Shown: in pieces, positions 17,728 through 26,554 of the stretch
How the letters are laid out: each line of letters starts with the position of its first letter
Position numbering within the stretch: position 1 is the stretch's first letter
NCBI RefSeq assembly: GCF_030159995.1
Contig: NZ_BSNM01000015.1
Span: 471,449 to 535,448 of the forward strand
DNA: 64,000 nucleotides
Source of the DNA: Litoribrevibacter albus
Lineage (GTDB): Bacteria; Pseudomonadota; Gammaproteobacteria; Pseudomonadales; Litoribrevibacteraceae
Reading direction: 5' to 3'
Notes under the pieces: generated by a model
What the model was told of the DNA's origin: nothing
The model's input: the letters and a program-made list of their open reading frames with translations, nothing else
The model's database searches: none
Made by a program: the position numbers and the translations under genes

Positions 17728-18663
17728 GTGAAGTTTGATCATTCCTGGCAAGCCTTATTGAGACCCGATGTAAGTTCTCATTATTTCCCGAACTTTCATC
17801 GCTGGCCTTTTGATCCTAAGAAGACAACTTACGATCCAGTAAATTCACTGTGGTTGAGTGAGTTGTCACGATGGATCTATCGACACGATCGCGATCAATA
17901 CCGTTCGGCCTTCAGTGCCAGTATGGTTCACCCTGAGTTGGAAATGATTCATCTTCGAGAGATGTATTTTATTGAAGAGAAGGGGATGCAAGCTTCTTTG
18001 CTTGTATCATCAATGAAGCCGTATTGGGCGGTGCTGATCTTTCGAGGGTCTTCGGAGCCGACGAACTGGATCTATAACTTTAAGACCAGTTTGTCCCCTT
18101 GGTTTGGTGGTGGGCTAGTGCACCAGGGCTTTCTGGAAGCCTTGATCAGTATTTGGGAGCCAATTCGGCATCGGTTACGTCGAATTCGAAGAATGCCTAT
18201 TTTCTTTGCCGGGCACAGTTTGGGTGGGGCTTTGGCAACACTGGCTGCCGCTGATTATTCGCCCAGTGCCTTATACGCATTTGGCGCCCCCAGAGTAGGC
18301 GACAGTGGGTTTTCAACCAGTTTATCCGGCACGCCTGTCTATCGTGTGGTGAATCATAATGACATGGTCTGCTGGTTGCCTCCGTCAACACCGCCGTTTC
18401 GATTTCGTCATGTCGGAGAACTGCATTATTTCTCTTATTCCGGTAACAAATACGTCAACCCGGACGACGAGTTCATTGAATATGATCGGCGAGTGAGGGT
18501 GGGGGATGCTCGTGCTGAAATGCATGAGCGCAATTGGACCGATCCCCCCAAGCGTTTGTCTGATCACTCACCCATTAATTATTCGGCGAATATTTACAGA
18601 GAAGTGATGGGGCATCCGCTTTATCATCGTTGGTTGGATGCTGAATCGACTCAAATTGAGTAA
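17728..18663 (+). CDS. class 3 (fungal-type) lipase family protein
   Basis: A 311-aa alpha/beta hydrolase of the Lipase_3 family. The oxyanion region AVLIFRGSSEPTNWIYN (101-117), nucleophile motif AGHSLGGALATL (Ser164), acid region VNHNDMVCWLPPS (Asp near 213) and C-terminal DHSPINY (His) give a full triad. No signal peptide is visible, so it may act in the cytoplasm or use another route. GTG start; no ATG is available near the conserved N-terminus. Its last 89 bp overlap the 3' end of the convergent aminopeptidase gene. It may supply fatty acids to the reductase and beta-oxidation genes nearby, which is inference. Confidence 0.85.
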   Translation: MKFDHSWQALLRPDVSSHYFPNFHRWPFDPKKTTYDPVNSLWLSELSRWIYRHDRDQYRSAFSASMVHPELEMIHLREMYFIEEKGMQASLLVSSMKPYWAVLIFRGSSEPTNWIYNFKTSLSPWFGGGLVHQGFLEALISIWEPIRHRLRRIRRMPIFFAGHSLGGALATLAAADYSPSALYAFGAPRVGDSGFSTSLSGTPVYRVVNHNDMVCWLPPSTPPFRFRHVGELHYFSYSGNKYVNPDDEFIEYDRRVRVGDARAEMHERNWTDPPKRLSDHSPINYSANIYREVMGHPLYHRWLDAESTQIE

Positions 18664-19744
18664 GTACGCGTTCCCGTTCTTGCTTGTCTTGTTCTGCCAG
18701 GACACTGGCTGCTTCATAAAAAGCAGGGTAGTTGTAATCACAGACCTGAATCCAGCGCTTAAAAGCCGGCACATAATGATTGTAAGTGCTGACCAATGCC
18801 AATCGGGCATTGTTTACTGGTTTACTAAACCAGTGATCATAGCCTGTGTAGCCATCCCATTTAGTCGTTTTTAATTGCTGATACTTTTCTTGAAGCTGCT
18901 CGATGATCTTTGCTTTCTGCTCAAGCTTTTCTTCTCGGGTACTGAGTTCCTGATACGCCGTGTTGAGTTCCTGCTGAGTTTCTTTAAGTAATCCGATGAA
19001 ATCCGCAGAGCGAACTTTGCGCTGATGGAATGTATCCAGAAGTTCAGGCTGTTCTTGTAACCATAACTCTACTCCGGTTTCTTCAACCGCCGAAGCGAAA
19101 CTCTCATTAAAGGTGCTGTCGCCTTTTAGATACAAAACCTGATGGGCCAATTCATGGAAAATCAGGGCGTGAAGGCCAATTTTGTCACGTCTGAAAAATG
19201 TCGAAAGTACAGGATCATCGAACCACCCAAGGGTTGAATACGCATCGGCTCCGCCAACATGAACATCCATATGACCTTCGTTGAAGATAGTCTGTGCGTA
19301 GGCCTGAGCGGCTTCTTCACTGTAATAGCCTCGGTAAGACGCACAACCTACGAATGGATAACACCATTGCTTGGGAGTTAACGAGTCATCGGGTGCAGCT
19401 GTGACACTCCAAACCGGATATTTTCGATTTAGTTCTACATAACTTCGATAATTGGTTTGAGCTTGGGTAATAGAGAGTTGATGTTCAGCAAAATCCAATG
19501 CCGATAAAACATCTTGCAGGCGTTCTTTTAATTTGGGGGATGTTTCAGGTGCTTCCAGCAACTCTTCGATGGGTTTTTGACTGGTCATGATCTTGATATG
19601 ACCTTGAACTGCCTGGCTGTAATAGCTGATTTGTTCGCATCCTTGTAAAAACACGACACCCAAAAACATCGCTGTCAGAGTAATTACTCTAAATGCCAAC
19701 TTGTTAGTGTTTTTACTTTTTCCTACAAAACTTAACGCTTTCAT
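18575..19744 (-). CDS. lipoprotein zinc aminopeptidase (Aminopep, PF10023-like)
   Basis: A 389-aa predicted lipoprotein with lipobox FLQGC (Cys36). A zincin motif HELAH (197-201) with downstream NESFASAVEE (213-222) supplies the likely third ligand. The sequence around WCYPFVGCASYRGYYSEEAA is characteristic of the putative aminopeptidase family PF10023. A coiled-coil-like helix (about 255-300, rich in Glu, Gln and Lys) follows the active site. The periplasmic face of a membrane is the likely site. The 3' end overlaps the convergent lipase gene by 89 bp. Confidence 0.85.
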   Translation of the reverse strand: MKALSFVGKSKNTNKLAFRVITLTAMFLGVVFLQGCEQISYYSQAVQGHIKIMTSQKPIEELLEAPETSPKLKERLQDVLSALDFAEHQLSITQAQTNYRSYVELNRKYPVWSVTAAPDDSLTPKQWCYPFVGCASYRGYYSEEAAQAYAQTIFNEGHMDVHVGGADAYSTLGWFDDPVLSTFFRRDKIGLHALIFHELAHQVLYLKGDSTFNESFASAVEETGVELWLQEQPELLDTFHQRKVRSADFIGLLKETQQELNTAYQELSTREEKLEQKAKIIEQLQEKYQQLKTTKWDGYTGYDHWFSKPVNNARLALVSTYNHYVPAFKRWIQVCDYNYPAFYEAASVLAEQDKQERERVLTQFESIQHPTNDDKADAPSLLCKYSPNN

Positions 19745-19832
19745 GGGGTTTGCTCAGTATAAGGTTGATGTATATTAAGTGGTAAATATTTACAAATAGT
19801 GTCGTCTAATAACAATAATAAGGAGTTGCGAC

Positions 19833-21305
19833 ATGGTTCCCTCGGCGTTCTTGTCCGTGCAATCTGAGTTAGCAGGAAAACATATTCTCATTACCGGTAC
19901 GACTGGTTTTCTCGGAAAAGTAGTTTTGGAAAAACTACTTAGAAAAGTACCTGATGTCTACCAGATCAGCTTATTTGCTCGCTCAAATGCTCAATATTCG
20001 TCCGCGAAAGAACGTGTACGGAATGAAGTGCTTTCCAGTTCTGTTTTCAACCTAATGAAACAGGAAATGGGAGACATGTTTGATGAGTTTATTGAAAGCA
20101 AAGTCTCTGTGGTCGAAGGCGAGTTAACCCAGCCAGGGTTGGGTATGTCCGCCACGGACTTTCAGGCGCTCGCTAATGACATTGATTTAGTCATTAATTG
20201 TGCTGCCAGTGTGAATTTTCGAGAGTCCCTGGATACCGCGATTCGCATTAATACCTTATCTGTTGAACATTTAGTGGAGCTTATCAACGCCGGTAATGGT
20301 GTGCCAATGGTTCAAGTCTCTACCTGTTATGTGAATGGTCACAACACCGGGGATATTGATGAACAGATCTACCCACCAAAGTCTGCGGATATTAAATCTT
20401 TTGAAGACGGTAGTTTTCATGTTCGCCCTATGATTCAACGCTATTTGGCGGAATGTCAGAAGATCAACATTTCATCGTCTTCTAAACAGGAAGCAGAAAA
20501 AGCCAAGATTCGTTTGGGCGTTAAAGAAGCTCGAAAAAATGGTTGGAATGACACCTATACCTTTACAAAGTGGATGGGGGAGCAGCTTCTGATTCAACAA
20601 TTGAAGGGATCAGGGCTTACCATTGTTCGTCCTTCGATTATTGAAAGCACGGTCTGTGATCCTGTGGCGGGCTGGCTTGAAGGCATTAAAGTGGCGGATG
20701 CGTTGATTTTCGCATTTGCGCGTGGAAGACTTAGTTTCTTCCCCGGTGATGATAACGGCATTATCGATGTGATTCCTGCCGACTTGGTGGCGAACAGTAT
20801 CATTCTTTCAGCTGCAGAACAGTTAGCCAACCCCAGTAATTATCGGATTTATCAATGCTGTAGTGGAAGAGACAACCCGATTCAACTGAGGGAATTCATC
20901 GATTTAGTGATGGATGAGTCCCATCAGAATTACCGTAACTACCCAAAACTGTTCCACCGTAAACCGTCTGCGCGTTTCCGTACTGTAAGCAGTTTTACCT
21001 TCCAAAGCTTTATGCGTGGTTTACAAGTGGCTGCGTTTTGTCGAGGGGTGTTCCAGCCTAAATTGCGACAAAAGCTGACTGAAAAGGTCTCTGTCTCTCG
21101 CGAGTTAGCGAAGATTTATGCGTTTTACACTGCCCCCCAATATCGCTTTGATAACTCACAACTCAAACAATTGTGGCGTCGCTTTTCAATAGAAGATCAG
21201 AACGATTACACGGTCAGTGCGAAGAGTTTTGAGTGGAAAGAATATATTGGAAATATTCATATTAATGGGTTGCATACGTACGTTCTTGAAGAGCGCGCCG
21301 CCTGA
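19833..21305 (+). CDS. alcohol-forming fatty acyl-CoA reductase (SDR type)
   Basis: A 490-aa NAD(P)H-dependent reductase of the FAR family, which turns long-chain acyl-CoA into fatty alcohol for wax esters or surface lipids. The cofactor motif is ITGTTGFLGKVVLEKLL (20-36) and the catalytic Tyr242/Lys246 lie in DTYTFTKWMGEQ. NFR in AASVNFRE, VRPSIIES, IDVIPADLVANSIILS and YQCCSG match Marinobacter FAR. It is close to the single-domain Marinobacter enzyme (~513 aa) and lacks the extra domain of the long form. A strong RBS (AAGGAGTTGCGAC) precedes the ATG. No wax ester synthase is in the window. Confidence 0.88.
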   Translation: MVPSAFLSVQSELAGKHILITGTTGFLGKVVLEKLLRKVPDVYQISLFARSNAQYSSAKERVRNEVLSSSVFNLMKQEMGDMFDEFIESKVSVVEGELTQPGLGMSATDFQALANDIDLVINCAASVNFRESLDTAIRINTLSVEHLVELINAGNGVPMVQVSTCYVNGHNTGDIDEQIYPPKSADIKSFEDGSFHVRPMIQRYLAECQKINISSSSKQEAEKAKIRLGVKEARKNGWNDTYTFTKWMGEQLLIQQLKGSGLTIVRPSIIESTVCDPVAGWLEGIKVADALIFAFARGRLSFFPGDDNGIIDVIPADLVANSIILSAAEQLANPSNYRIYQCCSGRDNPIQLREFIDLVMDESHQNYRNYPKLFHRKPSARFRTVSSFTFQSFMRGLQVAAFCRGVFQPKLRQKLTEKVSVSRELAKIYAFYTAPQYRFDNSQLKQLWRRFSIEDQNDYTVSAKSFEWKEYIGNIHINGLHTYVLEERAA

Positions 21306-21484
21306 TATGAGGTGAAAAGCCTCTGAATGGCATTAACTTTGTCAAATTAATCTTTTTAGATACTCATTTAGGAAAACTAAACTCCGTTCTAAAAAGATTC
21401 AATTGCCGCGTTACTGCCTATTCAGTTTCTTCTCTTGGGGACTGGATGTTGGGCTTACTGTTCTATGTAGGCTTTGTCCTAAGA

Positions 21485-21522
21485 AGTGAAAACCAAGTCG
21501 AATCAACGATCTGGTTTTCACT
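21485..21522. terminator. inverted repeat between convergent genes
   Basis: AGTGAAAACCA ... TGGTTTTCACT, an 11-bp perfect stem with a 16-nt loop and no T-run. It lies between the reductase and the lipoprotein gene, so it may end both transcripts. Confidence 0.45.
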
Positions 21523-21549
21523 AGTAGGATGCTCGAAAAACGATGACGC

Positions 21550-23250
21550 TTATTTCAATCGGCGAACAACAGACGGCGCATGCGTTTTCGAATTAGAGAA
21601 AGAGGCAGCGGTCGCTTCAAACACTTGCTCACCTTCGCCTTCACCTTCACCTTCGCCTTCATTCGAATCTCCAATACCAGGAACGGCATCAACGTATTCT
21701 TGAACTGCTGTAACTGTCGGGGTTAGGTTTTCATCAACCTCAATATTAAATACCGCCCAGATTTCGGTAATGTCACCAGTCGCATTTCTTGGTGAGAAAA
21801 TGACTTCTTCATCGCCAATTTTTACTTCTACTCGGGCAGGTGAGCTGGTGATGGTGCCTTCACCTGAAAAGTGATGTACATAATATTGATAAGTTCCAGG
21901 GTAAGGGAATTTTGGAATGGTAATGACTTCAGGGCCAAAACTGGTTGTATCGTCAACATCAAGCTCAATAACCACCTCGTCTACGGTTTCTGTTTCATTT
22001 TCGTAAGAAATGTGGAATTGAGTCGTGCCTTCTAAGTCTGCTGGGCCAAATAAATGAGAGTCCAAATCTCTGGGTTCTTCTTGCCATGTCAGGCTAATGC
22101 TTACCGCGTTCGGTTGAAGAATTAAACAGGCGTTTGTCAGGTCAACGTCTGTGTCTTCAGTGATAACTTTGCGAGTATTACTGACACTGTTAGAGCGTGC
22201 GCTGATCAGCAGTTCAGAGTTCATTCTTGCTGGAAGAGTAAAGATGCCTTCTGCGTTGCTTATTGCATCCGAGCTACCAATGTAATCAAGACCTTGAGAG
22301 CTGATATCCACATTAGACACCGGGTTGCCTTCAGCATCTTTTACACAGCCGATGATATCGATGGTTTCGTAAATCTTATCGGCATTCCATACCGTGAAGT
22401 GACTCACCGTACCTTCGTATACATACTCATTGTTGGCTAATTGAGTAAGGGTGGCTGTCCCTTCTTCGATCCAGTAACCGGACATTTCGTCAAAATAGAA
22501 CAACGGGATCGTCGCGTCGGCAGTCGCAGGATCAATGCCCTCGGCTAACGGGATGCGAATGGTGGCTGTTTGGCCTTCGGCAAGATTCAGGTCATTACCA
22601 TTTTCATCTTTGAAAGTGGCACTGATCGCACCGAAAGATTCAATGAGGTTAATGTCTCCGCTGTCACCATCAATGGTTTGATAGTCACCTGGCATTAGTG
22701 CCGGATTTGAACTTGGGTCAATAACGGTTAATTGAGTGGCTACTTCACCTTCGGCGGGATCACCGTTTTCATTGACCAAACTGTTAGCGGTTAACGAAAC
22801 AATGGTCGTTGTTCCAAGCTGAATGTCGTTGTTAATGCTTGGATCAATGGTGTCTACGAACTGCGCTGGTTGCAGCAGTAAATCGCCTGCATTAAGCGTT
22901 CGTTGTTGTGTCTCGTTGTTCACGATTATGGAGTATTCACCATACTCGTCGCCTTCACCTGAAATAATTAAACGAGTAGGAGCTGTTTTATAGGTGACAG
23001 AGAAACGGCCTGATGCGTCAGTTTCTGTGGAACCCAGTTCAATGGTTTCGCCGTTGACTACACCTGCAACGCGTACCGTAGCATTATCAATCTCTGCGCC
23101 AGTGTAAAAATTCTTGGCTGTGCCAGAAACGGTAAATTCTGAGCTGTTACCAGGGTTTGATTTTGAATCTGAGTCACTGCATCCGGTCAGTGCGGCAGAC
23201 GCAATCATTGCCGTCATTAAAACTGGTAAATGGGCTGGTGTTTTTCTCAT
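21550..23250 (-). CDS. large secreted lipoprotein with carboxypeptidase-regulatory-like repeats
   Basis: About 566 aa from the ATG at 23250, which has GAAGGGA upstream; an upstream in-frame ATG at 23286 lacks an RBS. Signal peptide with lipobox ALTGC, then a Ser/Asn-rich linker. The first part (TVSGTAKNFYTGAEIDNATVRV...GRFSVTY) and a second segment (DIIGCVKDAEGNPVSNVDISSQG...GIFTLPAR) look like carboxypeptidase-regulatory or Ig-like beta domains. The middle has a WIEEGTATLTQL...GTVSHFTVWNAD block. The C-terminal third resembles YfaP-type domains (LTWQEEPRDLDSHLFGP, PYPGTYQYYVHHFSG). The tail has a Gly-Glu run. Surface or periplasmic; function unknown. Confidence 0.75.
   Translation of the reverse strand: MRKTPAHLPVLMTAMIASAALTGCSDSDSKSNPGNSSEFTVSGTAKNFYTGAEIDNATVRVAGVVNGETIELGSTETDASGRFSVTYKTAPTRLIISGEGDEYGEYSIIVNNETQQRTLNAGDLLLQPAQFVDTIDPSINNDIQLGTTTIVSLTANSLVNENGDPAEGEVATQLTVIDPSSNPALMPGDYQTIDGDSGDINLIESFGAISATFKDENGNDLNLAEGQTATIRIPLAEGIDPATADATIPLFYFDEMSGYWIEEGTATLTQLANNEYVYEGTVSHFTVWNADKIYETIDIIGCVKDAEGNPVSNVDISSQGLDYIGSSDAISNAEGIFTLPARMNSELLISARSNSVSNTRKVITEDTDVDLTNACLILQPNAVSISLTWQEEPRDLDSHLFGPADLEGTTQFHISYENETETVDEVVIELDVDDTTSFGPEVITIPKFPYPGTYQYYVHHFSGEGTITSSPARVEVKIGDEEVIFSPRNATGDITEIWAVFNIEVDENLTPTVTAVQEYVDAVPGIGDSNEGEGEGEGEGEQVFEATAASFSNSKTHAPSVVRRLK
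21631..21660. repeat. hexanucleotide tandem repeat encoding Gly-Glu
   Basis: Five 6-bp units of (A/G)CCTTC(G/A)-type sequence on the plus strand give the GEGEGEGEGE run near the C-terminus of the lipoprotein. In-frame 6-bp slippage would change its length without a frameshift. Confidence 0.75.
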
Positions 23251-23463
23251 TGAAGGTCCCTTCGTTAACAATAGTACTTTTTCCATAATTTTTTGTATGG
23301 TGAAGCCTAATGGAGGAATGCTTACAGGAGAATGACAATCGTATTTCAGAATGTAATTGTTTGAATTATTTCACAAAGTTGAAATGGACAGATTTCTTAT
23401 TTAGTACTTTATCATTAGTGGTATTTTGAGGATTCGTACGCTCAGGATCGAGCTTAATGGTGT

Positions 23464-23512
23464 TTGAGGGGATATTCCTCAAGGGAGCGAACTGCTCATA
23501 ATCGAGCAGTTC
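23464..23512. terminator. two adjacent hairpins downstream of the methyltransferase
   Basis: TTGAGG-N7-CCTCAA (23464-23482) and GAACTGCTC-N6-GAGCAGTTC (23489-23512), 20-69 bp past the minus-strand stop at 23533. No T-run follows, so termination is likely but not certain. The rest of 23251-23463 holds only the presumed lipoprotein promoter. Confidence 0.45.
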
Positions 23513-23532
23513 AGAATATTCCGAGGGCGGGC

Positions 23533-24582
23533 TTAACAGCAACCACCGCCTTCGTTGTTGGAACCCGCTTCGGTATCGTAGGGAAGGGAGGTACCACAAC
23601 CATCAAAAATGCCGTAATGCTTATCCCAGTTGCCTATAAACTCAAAGTGTTCTTTAAAACGGGTATCGTGCAACATGCGCCAGGTATTTCCACATACAGG
23701 GAATACCTTACCGGTTTCAATAAAGTGGTGTTTATCAAGCGTAAAGGCTTCGGGGTGATGTTCAATCGTACCTTTGTAGATCACTGCTTGCCCATAATCT
23801 TCGCAGGCAGGTTCAAGTTCATCGAGCTTGAATAAACGATAGGTGGCTGAGAAGAACTGGATGTTACCAAGCTTTTCTTTAATCGCTTCATTGTTGATGG
23901 CCAGTGGGCGGTCCTCCACAAGACGAGGATCTAGGAAACCACACTGCTTAGCCAGATTTTGGAAGTCATTCCAATACAGGGCGCCGCTGAGGCACTCGCC
24001 ATACAGAATCGGGTCATTAATCAGAGCAGCAGGTACACGACGGTCGGAATAAACATCCGAAAAATATATTTCACCGCCAGGCTTCAGAAGGTTATAGGCT
24101 TGTTTTAGAACGGCCGCTTTGTCCTGACACAGATTGATAACGCAGTTAGAGACAACGATGTCGAAACTGTTTTCTTCCAGACCTAGGTCTTCAAGGTTCT
24201 CAAGGTATCCTTTTCTGAACTCTACGTTAGAGGCGTTGTAGCCAAATTTATCTGCGTGGAATTCAACATGTCGATTGGCAACGTCCAATTGTTCGTCGGT
24301 CATGTCGACACCCACAACGTAGCCATTTTCGCCAACCAGTTGAGCCAGTACATAGCAATCTCTACCGGAGCCACTGCCCAAGTCCAGAATACGTGCGCCT
24401 TCCAGTTTTTCCGGTGCAACCAAGCCGCAGCCATAGTAGCGGGTCAGTACTTCATCATGAACCTTTGTCAACGCTGTTTTTACATGACGAGGCATGTTGG
24501 TGTCCGTACAACAGGCGTCTGTTTTCAGATCGTCGCTGCTTTGAAGGGTTTTACCATAGTAATCCTGTACTTCTTCGCGCAT
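23533..24582 (-). CDS. arsM: ArsM-like arsenite/SAM methyltransferase
   Basis: A 349-aa SAM-dependent methyltransferase. The SAM site is DLGSGSGRDCYVLAQLVG, with VGVDMTDEQLDVA and FDIVVSNCVINL. Cys pairs at 24/25 (DACCTD), in SNCVINL and in GECLSGALYW match the Cys that bind As(III) in ArsM proteins. The C-terminal extension (about 260-349) ends in GGGCC. The enzyme should methylate arsenite in the cytoplasm to volatile or less toxic forms. No arsR, arsB or arsC gene is beside it, so it is an orphan detoxification gene. Confidence 0.8.
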   Translation of the reverse strand: MREEVQDYYGKTLQSSDDLKTDACCTDTNMPRHVKTALTKVHDEVLTRYYGCGLVAPEKLEGARILDLGSGSGRDCYVLAQLVGENGYVVGVDMTDEQLDVANRHVEFHADKFGYNASNVEFRKGYLENLEDLGLEENSFDIVVSNCVINLCQDKAAVLKQAYNLLKPGGEIYFSDVYSDRRVPAALINDPILYGECLSGALYWNDFQNLAKQCGFLDPRLVEDRPLAINNEAIKEKLGNIQFFSATYRLFKLDELEPACEDYGQAVIYKGTIEHHPEAFTLDKHHFIETGKVFPVCGNTWRMLHDTRFKEHFEFIGNWDKHYGIFDGCGTSLPYDTEAGSNNEGGGCC

Positions 24583-24831
24583 TCAAGGCTCCGGCATTTT
24601 GTTGTTGACTGAATCGACATTGAATAAACCGTACGTGGTTGCATCAATATCGGTGAATGAATTTATTAGTGGCGTAGATCATAAGGCCCAATAACAGAAG
24701 TGTGAACCTTCCATCTACAAATAATCAGAGTCGCAAAATAGGACAAGGCTGGCAGATATTGGTTCATTGGTTCTGTTAGAGGGTGTTGGAGGAGGAAGGA
24801 GTGGTGCCAGTTGGTCTGGCACCTATGAATG

Positions 24832-25551
24832 CTATTTTTCAGGAATTAGCAGCTCATCAAGATTAATTTTACCAGGACGATACTGATTCACTTCGTGTTC
24901 GTCCGGATAACCCAAAGCCAGCCCGCACACGAGTTTGTAATCCTTAGGGATTTTAAAGTGCTTTTCAATCGGGGAACGCCACATGCCTAATGCCCCCTGA
25001 GCACAGCTACCCAGCCCTTTGTTTGTGGCTGCAAGCATCAGGGATTGCATGAAGATGCCTAAATCAACCAGCGCAGTGTGTTTCATACCCGGGTGGACAA
25101 AGAAGAAGATTGCGACAGGGGCGTTGAAGAAATTGAAGTTCTTTGCCATCTGCTCATCTCGAGCTTTGCGGTCATTCCGTTCAATGCCAAGCACTTCGTA
25201 GAGCCCCATGCCTGTAGCGACGCGACGCTTCTGAAAAATTCCTGGGTATTTACCTAGAATGGGTTTGAAGTCGCTGTCAGGTAGATCTGAGCTGGTTGCA
25301 GCAGAGATTAATTTTAGCGGCAATGGCTGCTTGCTGATCTTATTCGCAGCATGGTATTTGTTTACCAGCTCTTCCCCGAGCGCTTTACAGGTGTTACCTG
25401 TGGCTACTGCCAGTTTATATGGCTGGGTGTTTGAGCTGGATGGAGATTCCAGCGCTTCATTTAGCAGCTCATCGAGTACGGATTGCGGAACTGCTTTATC
25501 AGAGAAGGAGCGAATGCTTCTTCGTTGTTTAAGTGTGTCTAGGAATTCCAT
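24832..25551 (-). CDS. nitroreductase family oxidoreductase (FMN)
   Basis: 239 aa, typical NfsA/NfnB-like fold: LKQRRSIRSFSDKAVP near the start (FMN phosphate contacts), SPSSSNTQPYKLAVATG (37-53), then LAATNKGLGSCAQGALGMW and CGLALGYPDEHEVNQYR. It reduces nitro compounds or quinones with NAD(P)H; the natural substrate is unknown. Divergent from a HapR-like regulator, with a 7-4-7 palindrome between the two starts that could control both. Confidence 0.88.
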   Translation of the reverse strand: MEFLDTLKQRRSIRSFSDKAVPQSVLDELLNEALESPSSSNTQPYKLAVATGNTCKALGEELVNKYHAANKISKQPLPLKLISAATSSDLPDSDFKPILGKYPGIFQKRRVATGMGLYEVLGIERNDRKARDEQMAKNFNFFNAPVAIFFFVHPGMKHTALVDLGIFMQSLMLAATNKGLGSCAQGALGMWRSPIEKHFKIPKDYKLVCGLALGYPDEHEVNQYRPGKINLDELLIPEK

Positions 25552-25596
25552 AGTGGCATCCTTTAATTTTTATTGTCTCAGCTATTGTTATTAATC

Positions 25597-25614
25597 TAGT
25601 TGATATGTCAACTA
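25597..25614. promoter_or_regulatory. palindrome TAGTTGA-TATG-TCAACTA
   Basis: A 7-4-7 perfect inverted repeat 46 bp upstream of the nitroreductase ATG and about 175 bp upstream of the HapR-like gene. The TTGAT...TCAA...AATAA pattern is reminiscent of LuxR/HapR operators (TTGATA..TATCAA); the match is loose. Confidence 0.5.
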
Positions 25615-25788
25615 AATAAGCTAAGCAGGCGCTATTTAACTTGAGTTATTTGATTAAATGGTCATATAAGTGTCAAATTATTGTCGAGTTTGTGAATTGT
25701 GTAACAAAATGTGAATAACTTTCGAGGTCATTGGTGTTTGCTTTGGTATATTTCGGCGAATTCAAGCGTATTAGATATAGGATTAATG

Positions 25789-26415
25789 ATGGACGTTGCC
25801 GAAGTAAGCCCTAAAGCTCGACAAAGAACCCGTCTTAGCCCCGAGGCTCGTCAAGCCCAGTTGTTGAAATGTGCTGTTATCGCTTTCGCAAACAATGGTA
25901 TTGGTCGGGCAGTGCATGCAGATGTTGCGGAACTGGCGAATGTGTCTGTTCCTACGGTGTTTAATTATTTCAGAACACGAGAAGACCTTGTCGATGCAGT
26001 ATTGGGTGAAGTCGAACGATTCTTTCTAGAGGTTGCTAACAAGGCGCATCATGCAGACTTAGGTGCTGTGGACTCGTTGAATGCTCATGGCAATCAATTT
26101 GTCGAAAGTGCGATTAACCAACCTGAATATGTCAAAGTCTGGTTGGAGTGGACCTCTTCTTTGAGGGACGACGTTTGGCCTCGTTACTTAGTACTTCACA
26201 ACCGGGTGATCAATCAAATTGCACGTTCGATACAGCGTGGCATTGATTCAGGTGAAATCAGTGTCGGATTGTCCGCTCGTGAGCTTGCCATGATCTTTAT
26301 GGGAAGTGCCCATTCAGTTGCGATGATGGTTTATGCACCTGAAACCACGGCGGATGGTATTCGTGCTTTCATGCAACGCGCAGTGCAGGTTCTCCTCGGT
26401 AAATCAATCGATTAA
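25789..26415 (+). CDS. LuxR/HapR-like TetR-family regulator
   Basis: 208 aa from the ATG at 25789 (AGGA 6 bp upstream; another ATG abuts it at 25786). The N-terminal part is very similar to Vibrio quorum-sensing master regulators: RTRLSPEARQAQLL, FANNGIGRAVHADVAELANVSVPTVFNYFRTREDLVDAVL. The second half keeps the VKVWLEWTSSLRDDVWPRY block of HapR/LuxR. In vibrios these proteins control biofilm, proteases and luminescence in response to cell density. No luxO, qrr-like RNA or autoinducer synthase is in the window, so quorum control is inferred by family only. Confidence 0.85.
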   Translation: MDVAEVSPKARQRTRLSPEARQAQLLKCAVIAFANNGIGRAVHADVAELANVSVPTVFNYFRTREDLVDAVLGEVERFFLEVANKAHHADLGAVDSLNAHGNQFVESAINQPEYVKVWLEWTSSLRDDVWPRYLVLHNRVINQIARSIQRGIDSGEISVGLSARELAMIFMGSAHSVAMMVYAPETTADGIRAFMQRAVQVLLGKSID

Positions 26416-26554
26416 TTACCGCTGTTACTATTCATAAAAAACATTCCGCAACAGGGTGTCTATCTGTAGACACTCTATTGCATCTTAATTCTATTGTTGG
26501 TTAAAAAATGATCTAAACTGAAGCTAGTTCCATTAGATCAGAAGGTTTTGACCA

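Noticed and set aside
17468..17731. 87-codon frame upstream of the class 3 lipase
   Set aside because: No RBS, it contains the regulatory palindrome, and its composition is not gene-like.
21446..21703. Plus-strand frame opposite the lipoprotein C-terminus with Pro-Ser repeats
   Set aside because: It is the antisense shadow of the Gly-Glu hexamer repeat.
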